NCBI GenBank assembly: GCA_902778275.1
Contig: CACYXE010000001.1
Coordinates: 1-64,000 of the forward strand
Source: Oscillospiraceae bacterium
GTDB lineage: Bacteria > Bacillota > Clostridia > Oscillospirales > Oscillospiraceae
Length of the DNA stretch: 64,000 bases
Reading direction: 5' to 3'
Shown in pieces: positions 52,622-61,038 of this stretch. Made by a program: the position numbers and the translations under genes. The notes beneath the pieces are model-generated. The model was given only the letters and a program-made list of their open reading frames with translations, was not told where the DNA came from and made no database searches. Positions within the stretch are counted from its first letter, which is position 1; the number at the start of each line of letters is the position of its first letter.

Positions 52622-52703
52622 ATTCATCACCCCCGATACAGCTTATTCGCAGAGAGCCGCAGCTATGAGAGAAACGGGAAAAGATATAAAGCGGTTCAAA
52701 AGG

Positions 52704-52732
52704 TTGCAAAACGGTTAAAAATATGGTATTCT
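52704..52732 (+). promoter_or_regulatory. Promoter of the pseudouridine synthase gene
   Basis: TTGCAA (52704-52709), 17 bp and TATTCT (52727-52732), about 30 bp before the TTG start. Confidence 0.6.
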
Positions 52733-52764
52733 TATGAAGCATCTTTTGGGAAGGAGGGGTCTCA

Positions 52765-53490
52765 TTGCCGTTGGTCAGAATGGACAAAGTGCTTGCAGAC
52801 ATGGGACTTGCTTCCCGGAAAGAACTCAGGGAAATGATTAAAAGCGGACGGGTAAGCGTAGATGGGCAGGTGGAAAAGCGGCCCGAGCGCAAGCTGGATC
52901 CCACAGCGACCCGCATCACCCTGAACGGGGAGGAGCTTCGCTATCAGGCCCATCACTATTATATGATGGATAAGCCATCCGGCCTGGTGACCGCCACAGA
53001 GGACCGGGAGCAAAAAACCGTTATGGATCTGCTGCCGCCGGAGCTGCGCCGGATGGGGCTGTTCCCGGTGGGGCGGCTGGACAAGGATACCAGCGGACTG
53101 CTGCTGCTGACCGATGACGGAGAATTTGCCCATCGGGTCATTTCGCCAAAATCCTGCGTCGAAAAGCTGTATTATGCAAAAGTCGAGGGAAGTCCGAATG
53201 AGGAAGACGCGGCTGCTTTTGCGGCGGGTCTGACTCTTGCGGACGGGACGCGCTGCCTCCCTGCCGGACTTGAGATCCTGGGGGAGGACTGCTGTCTGGT
53301 TACCGTGACAGAGGGAAAATATCACCAGGTCAAGCGTATGCTGGCCGCCCGCGGAAAGCCGGTCAAGGAGCTGCGGCGCCTTTCGATCGGGGGACTGAAA
53401 ATCGATGAGAGGCTCGGGCCGGGCGGCTTCCGAGAACTGACGGAAAAGGATTTGTGCAAACTGTTATGTGAACTGGACATGGGAAATTAG
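52765..53490 (+). CDS. RsuA-family pseudouridine synthase
   Basis: This 241-residue enzyme isomerises a uridine of rRNA. The N-terminal S4 domain starts 'MDKVLADMGLASRKELREMI', and the catalytic Asp is in 'VGRLDKDTSGLLLLT'. 'KYHQVKRMLAARGKPVKELR' is the conserved C-terminal motif. Start TTG 52765 follows AAGGAGGGG. It resembles RsuA (16S) more than RluB, but the target base is not proven. Confidence 0.92.
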   Translation: MPLVRMDKVLADMGLASRKELREMIKSGRVSVDGQVEKRPERKLDPTATRITLNGEELRYQAHHYYMMDKPSGLVTATEDREQKTVMDLLPPELRRMGLFPVGRLDKDTSGLLLLTDDGEFAHRVISPKSCVEKLYYAKVEGSPNEEDAAAFAAGLTLADGTRCLPAGLEILGEDCCLVTVTEGKYHQVKRMLAARGKPVKELRRLSIGGLKIDERLGPGGFRELTEKDLCKLLCELDMGN

Positions 53491-53576
53491 TCAAAAAATT
53501 AATTGGATTTTAATGGTTTTTTGAGCGCAACGAACACAAATCGAAAAAAATTAACAAAAAAACAAAGCATTTTCTA

Positions 53577-53605
53577 TTGAAAATCACATAGTTTGGAGTT
53601 ATTAT
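53577..53605 (+). promoter_or_regulatory. Promoter of the PucR-type regulator
   Basis: TTGAAA (53577-53582), 17 bp and TATTAT (53600-53605), in an AT-rich stretch. The start would be near 53612. Confidence 0.65.
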
Positions 53606-53626
53606 ATGCTAAAGAGAACTGCGGAA

Positions 53627-53646
53627 ATATGGTAAATTTGCCATAT
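53627..53646 (+). promoter_or_regulatory. 20-bp palindrome, candidate operator
   Basis: ATATGG-TAAATTTG-CCATAT is almost fully self-complementary (one mismatched pair). It lies 15 nt after the predicted start of the PucR-type regulator transcript, so it could be an operator for self-control or a small leader hairpin. Confidence 0.45.
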
Positions 53647-53686
53647 CGGGTCGAAGGCCTGACCGCGATCATAGGAGGTCAAAAGC

Positions 53687-54778
53687 ATGTCCAGCAGAAT
53701 TTTCCAGAATGTGATTATTCAATTGAAGGATGCCGTTGACAGAACGATCGGTGTGGTGGATGAACAGGGCTTTGTCGTAGCCAGCAGCGAGCTGGCGATG
53801 ATCGGTTCCCGCCTGGATGACTTTCATGCCTATGAACTGGATGCGGCCAGTCAGACCATCAGCACCGCAGTCAGAACGTACAGCGCGCTCAATTCCGACA
53901 GCTCGAAGCTGGACTATGCGGCCTTTTCGGAGGGGACCGACCCAATGGCGAAGACCATCTGCGCCCTGGCCGCTGTGGCCTTCAATGAGGCCAAGAGCAA
54001 TTATGAGGAGAAGCACAACAAGGCAGCCTTCGTAAAGAACATTATTTCCGATAACATCCTGCCCGGCGACGTGTATGTGCGCGCCAAGGAGCTGCACTTC
54101 GTCACTGACGAGCCGCGCAGCGTATTGCTGGTGCGGCAGATGGAGAATTCCGATGTGGCGGCAGTGGAGGTCATTCAGCGCCTGTTCCCGGACAAGCAGA
54201 AAGACTTCGTGCTGAACATCAATGAAAACGACATCGTGGTGGTCAAGGCCCTGCCTTCCGCCAATGCCTCGGAAGAGGTCTTCAAAGTGGCCCGCAGCAT
54301 CGAGACTGCGCTGCATGAGGAGCTGGGCATCAAGAGTGTCATCGGTATCAGCACTGTGGCACGGCATTTGCGTGAGCTGGCGGACCGCTATAAAGAAGCC
54401 CAGGTGGCGATCGAGGTTGGACGGGTGTTCGAGAGCGAGAAGACCATCATCAACTATGAGAGCCTGGGTTTGGGCCGCATCATCTACCAGCTTCCCACCA
54501 CACTCTGCGAAATGTTCCTCAACGAGGTGTTCAAGAAGAACCCCATCGAGACCCTGGATGAGGACACCCTGGAGACCATCAACAAGTTCTTTGAGAACAA
54601 TCTGAACGTCTCCGAAACCTCCCGTAAGCTCTATGTACACCGCAACACCCTGGTGTACCGTCTGGAGAAGATCAAGAAGATCACCGGACTTGACCTGCGT
54701 GAATTCGATCATGCCATCGTGTTCAAGGTGGCAATGATGGTGAAAATGTACCTTGATTCCCTGAACAACAAGTATTGA
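53687..54778 (+). CDS. PucR/CdaR-type transcriptional regulator
   Basis: This 363-residue regulator has an N-terminal ligand-like domain starting 'IIQLKDAVDRTIGVVDEQGFVVASS', as in sugar-diacid-recognition (CdaR-like) regions, a middle GGDEF-like region and a C-terminal PucR helix-turn-helix: 'FFENNLNVSETSRKLYVHRNTLVYRLEKIKKITGLDL'-type sequence. AGGAGG precedes the ATG. It lies 41 bp before ftsE, so it may be in the same transcript as the division genes. The ligand is unknown. Confidence 0.88.
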   Translation: MSSRIFQNVIIQLKDAVDRTIGVVDEQGFVVASSELAMIGSRLDDFHAYELDAASQTISTAVRTYSALNSDSSKLDYAAFSEGTDPMAKTICALAAVAFNEAKSNYEEKHNKAAFVKNIISDNILPGDVYVRAKELHFVTDEPRSVLLVRQMENSDVAAVEVIQRLFPDKQKDFVLNINENDIVVVKALPSANASEEVFKVARSIETALHEELGIKSVIGISTVARHLRELADRYKEAQVAIEVGRVFESEKTIINYESLGLGRIIYQLPTTLCEMFLNEVFKKNPIETLDEDTLETINKFFENNLNVSETSRKLYVHRNTLVYRLEKIKKITGLDLREFDHAIVFKVAMMVKMYLDSLNNKY

Positions 54779-54819
54779 GGTACGATATTACTTGGCAAGA
54801 AACCCCTGGAGGATAAGCT

Positions 54820-55512
54820 ATGGTTCGCATGAACGATGTGACCATGGTCTACGACAGCAGCGGCACTGTGGCGCTGGACAGCGTGGACCTGGCCATTCAA
54901 GACGGAGAGTTCGTTTTCCTGGTGGGGCCTTCGGGCTCCGGCAAAACGACCCTTATGAAATTGATCACCGGCGAGATTTATGCCAACGCCGGGACCGTCA
55001 TTGTCAACGACTTTGACCTGAGCACAATCAAACGGCGGAAACTGCCCAAGGTCCGACGGACCCTGGGCGTCATATTCCAGGACTATCGTCTGATCGACAA
55101 TATGACGGTGTATGACAACGTGGCCTTTGCCATGCGCGTGGTGGGCGCTTCCAACCGGGAGATCCGCAAGCGCGTACCCTATGTGCTGGAGCTGGTAGGG
55201 CTGGAGGGCCGCGAGAAGCGTCTGCCCAGCGAACTGTCCGGCGGCGAGCAGCAGCGTGTGGCGATTGCCCGCGCGCTGGTGAACAATCCGCGCATGATCG
55301 TGGCGGACGAACCCACCGGCAACCTGGATCCGGTGCGCAGCCTGGAGTTGATGCTCCTGTTTGAGAAGATCAACGAGATGGGGACTACCATTTTGGTCGT
55401 CACCCATGAAAAGGAACTGGTCAACGCGTTCAATAAGCGCACGATCACCATCGACGGCGGTCATGTGATCAGTGACGGAATGGATGGGTACTACAGCTAT
55501 GATATTGAGTAG
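54820..55512 (+). CDS. ftsE: Cell-division ABC ATPase FtsE
   Basis: This 230-residue ABC protein has Walker A 'GPSGSGKTT', signature 'LSGGEQQRVAIARAL', Walker B 'MIVADEPTGNLDP' and the switch His in 'VVTHEKELV'. 'MVRMNDVTMVYDSSGTVALD' is the typical FtsE start. With FtsX it forms the machine that activates peptidoglycan hydrolases at the septum or side wall. CTGGAGGA precedes ATG 54820. Confidence 0.97.
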   Translation: MVRMNDVTMVYDSSGTVALDSVDLAIQDGEFVFLVGPSGSGKTTLMKLITGEIYANAGTVIVNDFDLSTIKRRKLPKVRRTLGVIFQDYRLIDNMTVYDNVAFAMRVVGASNREIRKRVPYVLELVGLEGREKRLPSELSGGEQQRVAIARALVNNPRMIVADEPTGNLDPVRSLELMLLFEKINEMGTTILVVTHEKELVNAFNKRTITIDGGHVISDGMDGYYSYDIE

Positions 55513-56386
55513 AGGCGGATATTTGATTCGCGAAGGCTTCCGCAGCATCAAGACGCATGGCTTTATGTCCTTCGCTACGGTCACGATCACTATGGCCTGC
55601 CTGATCATCATCGGCAGCGTGGCCCTGCTGTCGGTGAACATCGACGCGCTGATCAAGGATCTGGAAAATCAGAACGAAGTCGTCGCCTTCGTGGACGAGA
55701 ACATTGCTGAGGAATCGGCGGCAGAGGCGCTGGGCAGTGCCCTGGCGGCGGTCGACAACGTGGAGTCCGTGGAGTTTGTATCCCGGGCGGAAGCCATGGA
55801 CAATTTTATGAGCAACTACGATGAGGACCTGATGGAGGGCATCGATGAGACGGTGTTCCGGCACCGCTTCGTGATCCATCTTGAGGATATCGCCGAAATG
55901 GCCCAGACCAAGGCCGCCCTGGAGGCGGTGGACGGGATCGTCAAGGTCAAGGCCCATCTGGAATATGCGGACACCTTTGTGACCATACGCAATGTGGTGA
56001 GCATCATCACCCTGGTACTGACGGTGATCTTGGTCTTCGTTTCCGTGTTCATCATGTCCAATACGGTCAAGCTGGCCACCTTCGGCCGGCGGGAAGAGAT
56101 CGCCATAATGAAAATGGTGGGCGCTACCAACAGCTTTATCCGGCTGCCCTTCGTGGTGGAGGGTCTGGTGCTGGGCATCCTGGGCGGCGGCCTGGCTTTC
56201 CTGGCGGAGTGGGGTCTGTACAGCGTTTTGACTGGACGGCTCATGGGCACCTTGACCGGCAGTTTTATCACCATGGTCCCCTTTAAGAGTGTAATGCTCC
56301 CCGTGCTGGTGTTCTATCTGGGCACCGGTATCCTGGTGGGCGTCTTTGGCGGCGTCAACGCCATTCGGAATTATTTGAAAGTATAA
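55499..56386 (+). CDS. ftsX: Cell-division membrane protein FtsX
   Basis: This 295-residue protein has four membrane segments (about 20-45, 170-195, 220-245, 265-290) and one large external loop between the first two, which binds the hydrolase activator in the family. 'LIREGFRSIKTHGFMSFATV' is the conserved start. The ATG at 55499 overlaps ftsE by 14 bp. The next two genes encode M23 proteins, its expected partners. Confidence 0.96.
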   Translation: MILSRGGYLIREGFRSIKTHGFMSFATVTITMACLIIIGSVALLSVNIDALIKDLENQNEVVAFVDENIAEESAAEALGSALAAVDNVESVEFVSRAEAMDNFMSNYDEDLMEGIDETVFRHRFVIHLEDIAEMAQTKAALEAVDGIVKVKAHLEYADTFVTIRNVVSIITLVLTVILVFVSVFIMSNTVKLATFGRREEIAIMKMVGATNSFIRLPFVVEGLVLGILGGGLAFLAEWGLYSVLTGRLMGTLTGSFITMVPFKSVMLPVLVFYLGTGILVGVFGGVNAIRNYLKV

Positions 56387-56414
56387 TCGGTACACAACGG
56401 CTTTAGGAGATCGT

Positions 56415-57695
56415 ATGAAAAGGAAAAAAATGATTTCGATCGTTGCCGTGGTGTTGGCGGTGCTGATGGTCCTGTCCCTGATGGCGAGCATCATCCCGAT
56501 GGCCCACGCTATCAGCCAGAGCGATATCGACGCGCTGCGTGAGCAGAAAAACGCCGCGGCCGCCCGTGCGGCGGAGGCGGAGGAGCGTTTGGCGAGCCTG
56601 CAGGAACAGGAATCCACAGTTCTGGACAAGAAGGCGGCCCTGGACGAGCAGAACAGCAGTGCCAAAGAGGCCCTGGCCCTGATCGCGGAAGAGATTGCCA
56701 TGTATGACAATATCATCGCCGAGAAGACAGAGGAGCTGAACGCAGCGATGGCCCGCGAGCAGGAGCAGCTCGATCGTTATCGGACCCGGATCCGGGCCAT
56801 GGAGGAGAGCGGCGGCTACAATATCCTGGCTGTGGTGGTCAACGCGGAAAACTACAGCGAACTGCTTTCGGGACTTGACGATATGGGCGAGATCATGGAG
56901 AGCGACAAAGCACTGGAGCGCCAGTATCGAGCGGCCCGTCAGGAGACGGAGCGGGTCAAGGCCGAGTATGAGGAAGTCAAGGCCGATTGCGAGGACAAGC
57001 AGGCCGGGCTCCGTGAGGAGCAGGCCAGAATCCAGGCCCAGGTCACCAAAGCGGAGGCAGAGCTTGCGGAATTGGCGGACGCCATCGACGCTGCCATTCA
57101 GCAGTATGAGGCCGAGCAGGCGGCGGAAGCCCAGGCTGCGGATGAACTGACCCAGATGATCGCGGCTTACGAGGAACAGAAACGGCAGGAGGCTGCCGCT
57201 GCCGCCGCTGCTGCCGCCGCGGCACAGCAGGGAGCAGACGGCACGGTCGGGGGCGGCGAAACGCCCGCGGCGCCGGCGGTCTCGGTTCCCTCGGGGAACG
57301 GGATGTTCACCTGGCCGGTACCCTGCAGCAGTCGGATCAGCAGCAGCTTCGGTTATCGCGCGGATCCCTTCACCGGGCAGACCACAGGTCATGCCGGCAT
57401 CGATATCGACGGCTTCGGCAATGATGGCAAACCGGTGGTCGCGGCGGCCGGCGGCACAGTCATCGCGGCGGTCAGCGGCAGTTCCGGCTACGGCAACTAT
57501 GTCACCATTGATCACGGCAACGGTTACCAAACGGTGTACGCCCATATGGCCACCCTGTCGGTCAGCTATGGACAGAGCGTGAGCGCCGGGCAGGAGCTTG
57601 GGACTTTGGGTTCCACCGGCCGGTCTACCGGTACCCACTGCCATTTTGAGGTGCGCGTCAACGGTACGCCCACCGACCCCACAGCGTTTTTCTAA
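56415..57695 (+). CDS. Coiled-coil M23 murein hydrolase (EnvC/PcsB-like), copy 1
   Basis: This 426-residue exported protein has a signal peptide (about 1-32), a long coiled coil (about 35-265), a low-complexity Ala-rich stretch and linker, and a LytM/M23 endopeptidase domain (about 295-425). The zinc ligands are present: His326 and Asp330 ('GHAGIDIDG') and His408/His410 ('GTHCHFEV'). It should cut peptide cross-links and be activated by FtsEX through the coiled coil. It follows ftsX by 28 bp. Confidence 0.93.
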   Translation: MKRKKMISIVAVVLAVLMVLSLMASIIPMAHAISQSDIDALREQKNAAAARAAEAEERLASLQEQESTVLDKKAALDEQNSSAKEALALIAEEIAMYDNIIAEKTEELNAAMAREQEQLDRYRTRIRAMEESGGYNILAVVVNAENYSELLSGLDDMGEIMESDKALERQYRAARQETERVKAEYEEVKADCEDKQAGLREEQARIQAQVTKAEAELAELADAIDAAIQQYEAEQAAEAQAADELTQMIAAYEEQKRQEAAAAAAAAAAAQQGADGTVGGGETPAAPAVSVPSGNGMFTWPVPCSSRISSSFGYRADPFTGQTTGHAGIDIDGFGNDGKPVVAAAGGTVIAAVSGSSGYGNYVTIDHGNGYQTVYAHMATLSVSYGQSVSAGQELGTLGSTGRSTGTHCHFEVRVNGTPTDPTAFF

Positions 57696-57709
57696 AGGCA
57701 AACCCGAGC

Positions 57710-57728
57710 GGGCGGGTGGAGACCGCCC
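57710..57728 (+). other. Intercistronic hairpin between the two M23 genes
   Basis: GGGCGG (57710-57715) pairs with CCGCCC (57723-57728), loop of 7 nt, no T-run. The following ATG at 57744 lacks a clear SD sequence, so the hairpin may affect expression of the second copy. Confidence 0.4.
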
Positions 57729-57743
57729 ATACCCATAAAGATT

Positions 57744-59096
57744 ATGAGCAAAAAAAGAATCATTAGTTTCTTCGCGCTTGTATTGGCGGCCATGCTTCTG
57801 CTTTCTGCTGCGATGCCTGCACAGGCCTTCGCGGTGACCCAGGAGGAAGTCAGCGCGGTACGGGCGCGGCGGGATGAATTGTCGGCTCAGCGCGAGGCCG
57901 CACAGGCTGTCGTGGATGAGCTGGAATCCCAGCAGGCCGGCGTCCTGGAACGGAAGCAGGCCATGGATGAGCGCAACATGTATACCCTTGAGCAGATGCA
58001 GCTCAACAAGGAAGAGATCGCCCTGTATGACGACATGATCGCCGAAAAGGCGGAGGAAGTCGCGGCGGCCAAGACCCTCGAGGAACAGCAGCTTGCCCGA
58101 TACAGGATCAGGGTCCGGGCCATGGAAGAAAACGGTGTCTACAGCGTGCTTACCATGGTGCTGAATTCTTCCAGCCTGGGTGAGTTTCTCACGGTGCTGG
58201 ACGATATGGGACAGATCATGGCCAGCGACCGTGAATTGGAAGAGGCCTATATAGCCGCCCGGGAAAATACCGAGCAGGTCAAAGCGGAGTACGAAGAGTT
58301 CCGGGCGGAACTGCAGGAAAAACAGGATGAACTGCGCGCCGAGCAGGAGCAGCTGCAGGCGGAGATCGATGAAGCAACCGCTTTGATCCGGGATCTGCAG
58401 GAGAATATCGATACCCGCCGGGAAGAATATGAAGAGATCCTGGCCATCGAGGAAGAGGCGGACCGGGAGCTGGAGGCGCTCATGGCTGAGCTGGAGCGTC
58501 AGCGTCAGGAAGAATTGAGGCGCCAGAGAGAAGCGGAAGAGGCTGCGGCACGAGCTGCCGCCGAGGCTGCCAAGGCGGCTCAGCAGGCGCAGCAGGCCCA
58601 ACAGCAGCAGGCACAGCAGAACCAGCAGAGCCAGAGTACACCCGCACCTGTGGCTCCCAAGGTCACCGGAACGGGCTCCTTTACCTGGCCTGTGCCCTCC
58701 TGTACATACATCACAAGCCGATTCGGGCTGCGGATCCATCCCGTCTACGGGACGGAAAAGTACCACAGCGGCCTGGATGTGGGCGCCGGTTACGGCGCGG
58801 CCATCGTGGCTGCAGACAGCGGAACCGTGATCCGTGCGGGCAATTCCGGCGACGGCTACGGCAACTGTGTGATCATCGACCACGGCAACGGCTATCAGAC
58901 CCTCTACGGGCATATGTCTTCCGTGACGGTCAGCGAAGGCCAGACCGTGACCAAGGGAGATACCATCGGTTATGTGGGCAGTACCGGCCTTTCCACAGGC
59001 CCCCACTGCCATTTCGAGGTTTGGTCCGGCGGCAGCCGTACCGATCCGGAGCAGTTTTTCTCCGGCTTGACCTTCTCGGCCGAAGCAGGGGAATAA
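57744..59096 (+). CDS. Coiled-coil M23 murein hydrolase (EnvC/PcsB-like), copy 2
   Basis: This 450-residue paralogue of the preceding gene has the same layout: signal peptide (about 1-29, 'MPAQAFA'), coiled coil (about 31-275), Gln/Ala-rich linker (AQQAQQAQQQQAQQNQQSQS) and an M23 domain (about 310-440). Zinc ligands are His341/Asp345 ('YHSGLDVG') and His421/His423 ('GPHCHFEV'). Both copies look active, so they may serve different FtsEX states or sites. Start chosen by the signal peptide. Confidence 0.93.
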   Translation: MSKKRIISFFALVLAAMLLLSAAMPAQAFAVTQEEVSAVRARRDELSAQREAAQAVVDELESQQAGVLERKQAMDERNMYTLEQMQLNKEEIALYDDMIAEKAEEVAAAKTLEEQQLARYRIRVRAMEENGVYSVLTMVLNSSSLGEFLTVLDDMGQIMASDRELEEAYIAARENTEQVKAEYEEFRAELQEKQDELRAEQEQLQAEIDEATALIRDLQENIDTRREEYEEILAIEEEADRELEALMAELERQRQEELRRQREAEEAAARAAAEAAKAAQQAQQAQQQQAQQNQQSQSTPAPVAPKVTGTGSFTWPVPSCTYITSRFGLRIHPVYGTEKYHSGLDVGAGYGAAIVAADSGTVIRAGNSGDGYGNCVIIDHGNGYQTLYGHMSSVTVSEGQTVTKGDTIGYVGSTGLSTGPHCHFEVWSGGSRTDPEQFFSGLTFSAEAGE

Positions 59097-59135
59097 ACAA
59101 AAAGAAAACACAAAAAACAGCGCAATGCGCTGGCT

Positions 59136-59161
59136 GCCGGACAGCATTTTTGTTGTCCGGC
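59136..59161 (+). other. Intercistronic hairpin before the S41 gene
   Basis: GCCGGACA (59136-59143) pairs with TGTCCGGC (59154-59161); the loop is T-rich but no T-run follows. Likely an RNA stability or attenuation element. Confidence 0.45.
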
Positions 59162-59195
59162 TAAGCCATGATTAGAGAATCTCAGGAGGGATCGT

Positions 59196-60440
59196 GTGGG
59201 TAATCTGTTCAGAAGATTCTTCCGCCGACTGGGGCGGATCATCGTCGGATTTTTCAATATCGGCATCAGCCTGAAGGTAGTGGTTTTGCTGCTGGTCCTG
59301 TCATGTGGGGGCGTCTATTTCGTGACCCACACCAAGATGATCCGACAGGTGGGCGGCAAGGACGATTATAACGAGGCCATGCGTTATGTGGAGATCAAGA
59401 ATCTCCTGGATGAGCAGTTCATCGACCCGGTGGACCGCAAAGCCATAGGCGATTCCGCCGCTGCCGCCATGGTTGCGGGCCTGGGCGACGCATGGAGCTA
59501 TTATATGACGGCCGATGAATTTCGCACCTACCAGCTGTCTTCTTCCAACGACTACGCGGATATCGGCATCTCGCTTGTGAAGGATGACTCCGGCGGCTTC
59601 CAGGTGATCGCGGTGTATCCCGGCTCTCCGGCCTCCTGGGCCGGCGTGGGCGCGGGAATGGTCATCACGGCGGTGGACGGTCAATCCCTCGACGGGATGA
59701 CGGTAGATGAGGTGCGCACCCTGATCCGCACCAAGCTCAACTCCAAGTTCACCCTGACCATCAGCAATACGCAGAATATCGAGGTGGACTGCAGCAACGC
59801 CAACGCCAGCGCGGTCACATACCGTATGGAAAAAACGGGCGCCGGCTATCTGCAGATCTCCAACTTTGAAGCCGGCAGCGGCCAGGCCTGTGTGGACGCC
59901 ATCGAGGATCTGATGGCCCAGGGCGCGGTGGCCTTTGTGCTGGATCTGCGCAACAACCCGGGTGGTTTGAGCACGGAAGTGGCGACATTGCTCAATTTCC
60001 TGCTGCCGGGCGGCCGCCTCTTTTCGGAGGTCAGCAAGAGCGGGGAAGAGATCGTCACCGAGTCCGATGTGATGTGCATCCAGTTCCCCACGGTGGTGCT
60101 GGTCAATACCGGGACCTTCCGGGAAGCGGAGCTCTGCGCGGCAGTGCTGCAGGAGTATCAGTGGGCTACCGTCATAGGCGAGGCCACCACAGGCAACACC
60201 CGCTCCCAGGAGACGATTGTCCTGGATGACGGCAGCGCCATCCGGCTTTCCACCCACAGTTATCTGACGCCCAACGGTGTGGACATCTCCGCAAACGGCG
60301 GCGTGATCCCGGATACCATCGTATTCAACCGGGATGAATCCGCTACAGGCACCACTCAGGGTACTACCGGCGGCGAGGACGGCACAGCCAGTATCTCGGA
60401 CGATGATCAGCTGATGGCTGCGCTGAGATTTTTGAGTTGA
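59196..60440 (+). CDS. CtpA-like S41 PDZ protein lacking the catalytic Ser/Lys
   Basis: This 414-residue membrane-anchored protein has an N-terminal membrane segment (about 24-46), an S41 N-terminal region, a PDZ domain (about 115-205, 'IGISLVKDDSGGFQVIAVYPGSPA') and an S41 fold. Gap-free comparison of 'GTFREAELCAAVLQEYQWATVIGEATTGN' segments with the family pattern GSASASE..FGKG puts Arg309 at the nucleophile Ser and Asn334 at the catalytic Lys, 25 residues apart as in Prc/CtpB; Gln338 is kept. It is thus probably an inactive scaffold. Start GTG 59196 follows CAGGAGGG. It sits with FtsEX and its hydrolases, where CtpB genes often lie. Confidence 0.88.
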   Translation: MGNLFRRFFRRLGRIIVGFFNIGISLKVVVLLLVLSCGGVYFVTHTKMIRQVGGKDDYNEAMRYVEIKNLLDEQFIDPVDRKAIGDSAAAAMVAGLGDAWSYYMTADEFRTYQLSSSNDYADIGISLVKDDSGGFQVIAVYPGSPASWAGVGAGMVITAVDGQSLDGMTVDEVRTLIRTKLNSKFTLTISNTQNIEVDCSNANASAVTYRMEKTGAGYLQISNFEAGSGQACVDAIEDLMAQGAVAFVLDLRNNPGGLSTEVATLLNFLLPGGRLFSEVSKSGEEIVTESDVMCIQFPTVVLVNTGTFREAELCAAVLQEYQWATVIGEATTGNTRSQETIVLDDGSAIRLSTHSYLTPNGVDISANGGVIPDTIVFNRDESATGTTQGTTGGEDGTASISDDDQLMAALRFLS

Positions 60441-60465
60441 CAGCGGGGGACCATAACCTTATAAT
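60437..60465 (+). promoter_or_regulatory. Perfect-consensus sigma-A promoter of greA-lysS
   Basis: TTGACA (60437-60442), a 17-bp spacer and TATAAT (60460-60465): both boxes and the spacing match consensus. The -35 box overlaps the stop codon of the S41 gene. Confidence 0.9.
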
Positions 60466-60530
60466 ATGGATTCAAAGTGCCGGAAAAAGCCGGCGGACAG
60501 CATTATGAAAATGGAAAGGAGATCTGCTTT

Positions 60531-61019
60531 ATGGCCAATGCGAGCAGATTTAAAATGAGCCAGGAGCGCCTGGATGCGCTGAAAGAGGAGCTCTATTATC
60601 TGGAGACCGTCCGGGAGAAGGAGGTCGCTGAGCAGATCAAGGAAGCCCGCAGCTTCGGTGACCTGTCCGAAAACAGCGAATACGATGAGGCGAAGAACGA
60701 GCAGGGCAAGCTGTATTCCAAGATCGCCGAGCTCAAGGAGCTGATCGAGAATGCCGAGATCGTGGACAACATCGACCACGACGTCCCCAAGGACACCGTG
60801 ACGCTCAGCAGCATCGTGCGCGTGCGGGATGTGGAGGATGATTTTGAGGAATCTTATGAGATCGTCGGCTCCCAGGAGGCAAACCCCAAGGCCGGACGCA
60901 TCTCTGACGACTCTCCCGTGGGACAGGGCCTGATCGGCCACCGGGCAGGAGAGACCGTTACCATCCACGCCCCCGCCGGGGATCTGGTGTTCGAGATCCT
61001 GGCAGTAGAGAACAAGTAA
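60531..61019 (+). CDS. greA: Transcription elongation factor GreA
   Basis: This 162-residue factor rescues backtracked RNA polymerase. The N-terminal coiled coil includes 'AEQIKEARSFGDLSENSEYD' with the acidic tip, and the C-terminal FKBP-like domain ends 'DSPVGQGLIGHRAGETVTI'. AAAGGAG lies before ATG 60531; the frame is open upstream but the promoter lies there. It forms the usual greA-lysS pair. Confidence 0.97.
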   Translation: MANASRFKMSQERLDALKEELYYLETVREKEVAEQIKEARSFGDLSENSEYDEAKNEQGKLYSKIAELKELIENAEIVDNIDHDVPKDTVTLSSIVRVRDVEDDFEESYEIVGSQEANPKAGRISDDSPVGQGLIGHRAGETVTIHAPAGDLVFEILAVENK

Positions 61020-61038
61020 GCATTTTGTGAGGTAGAAT

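Noticed and set aside
56403..59147. Antisense open frame of 914 codons opposite the M23 genes
   Set aside because: Leu/Arg-rich low-complexity shadow of the Gln/Ala/Glu-rich coiled coils; both M23 genes on the plus strand are clear.
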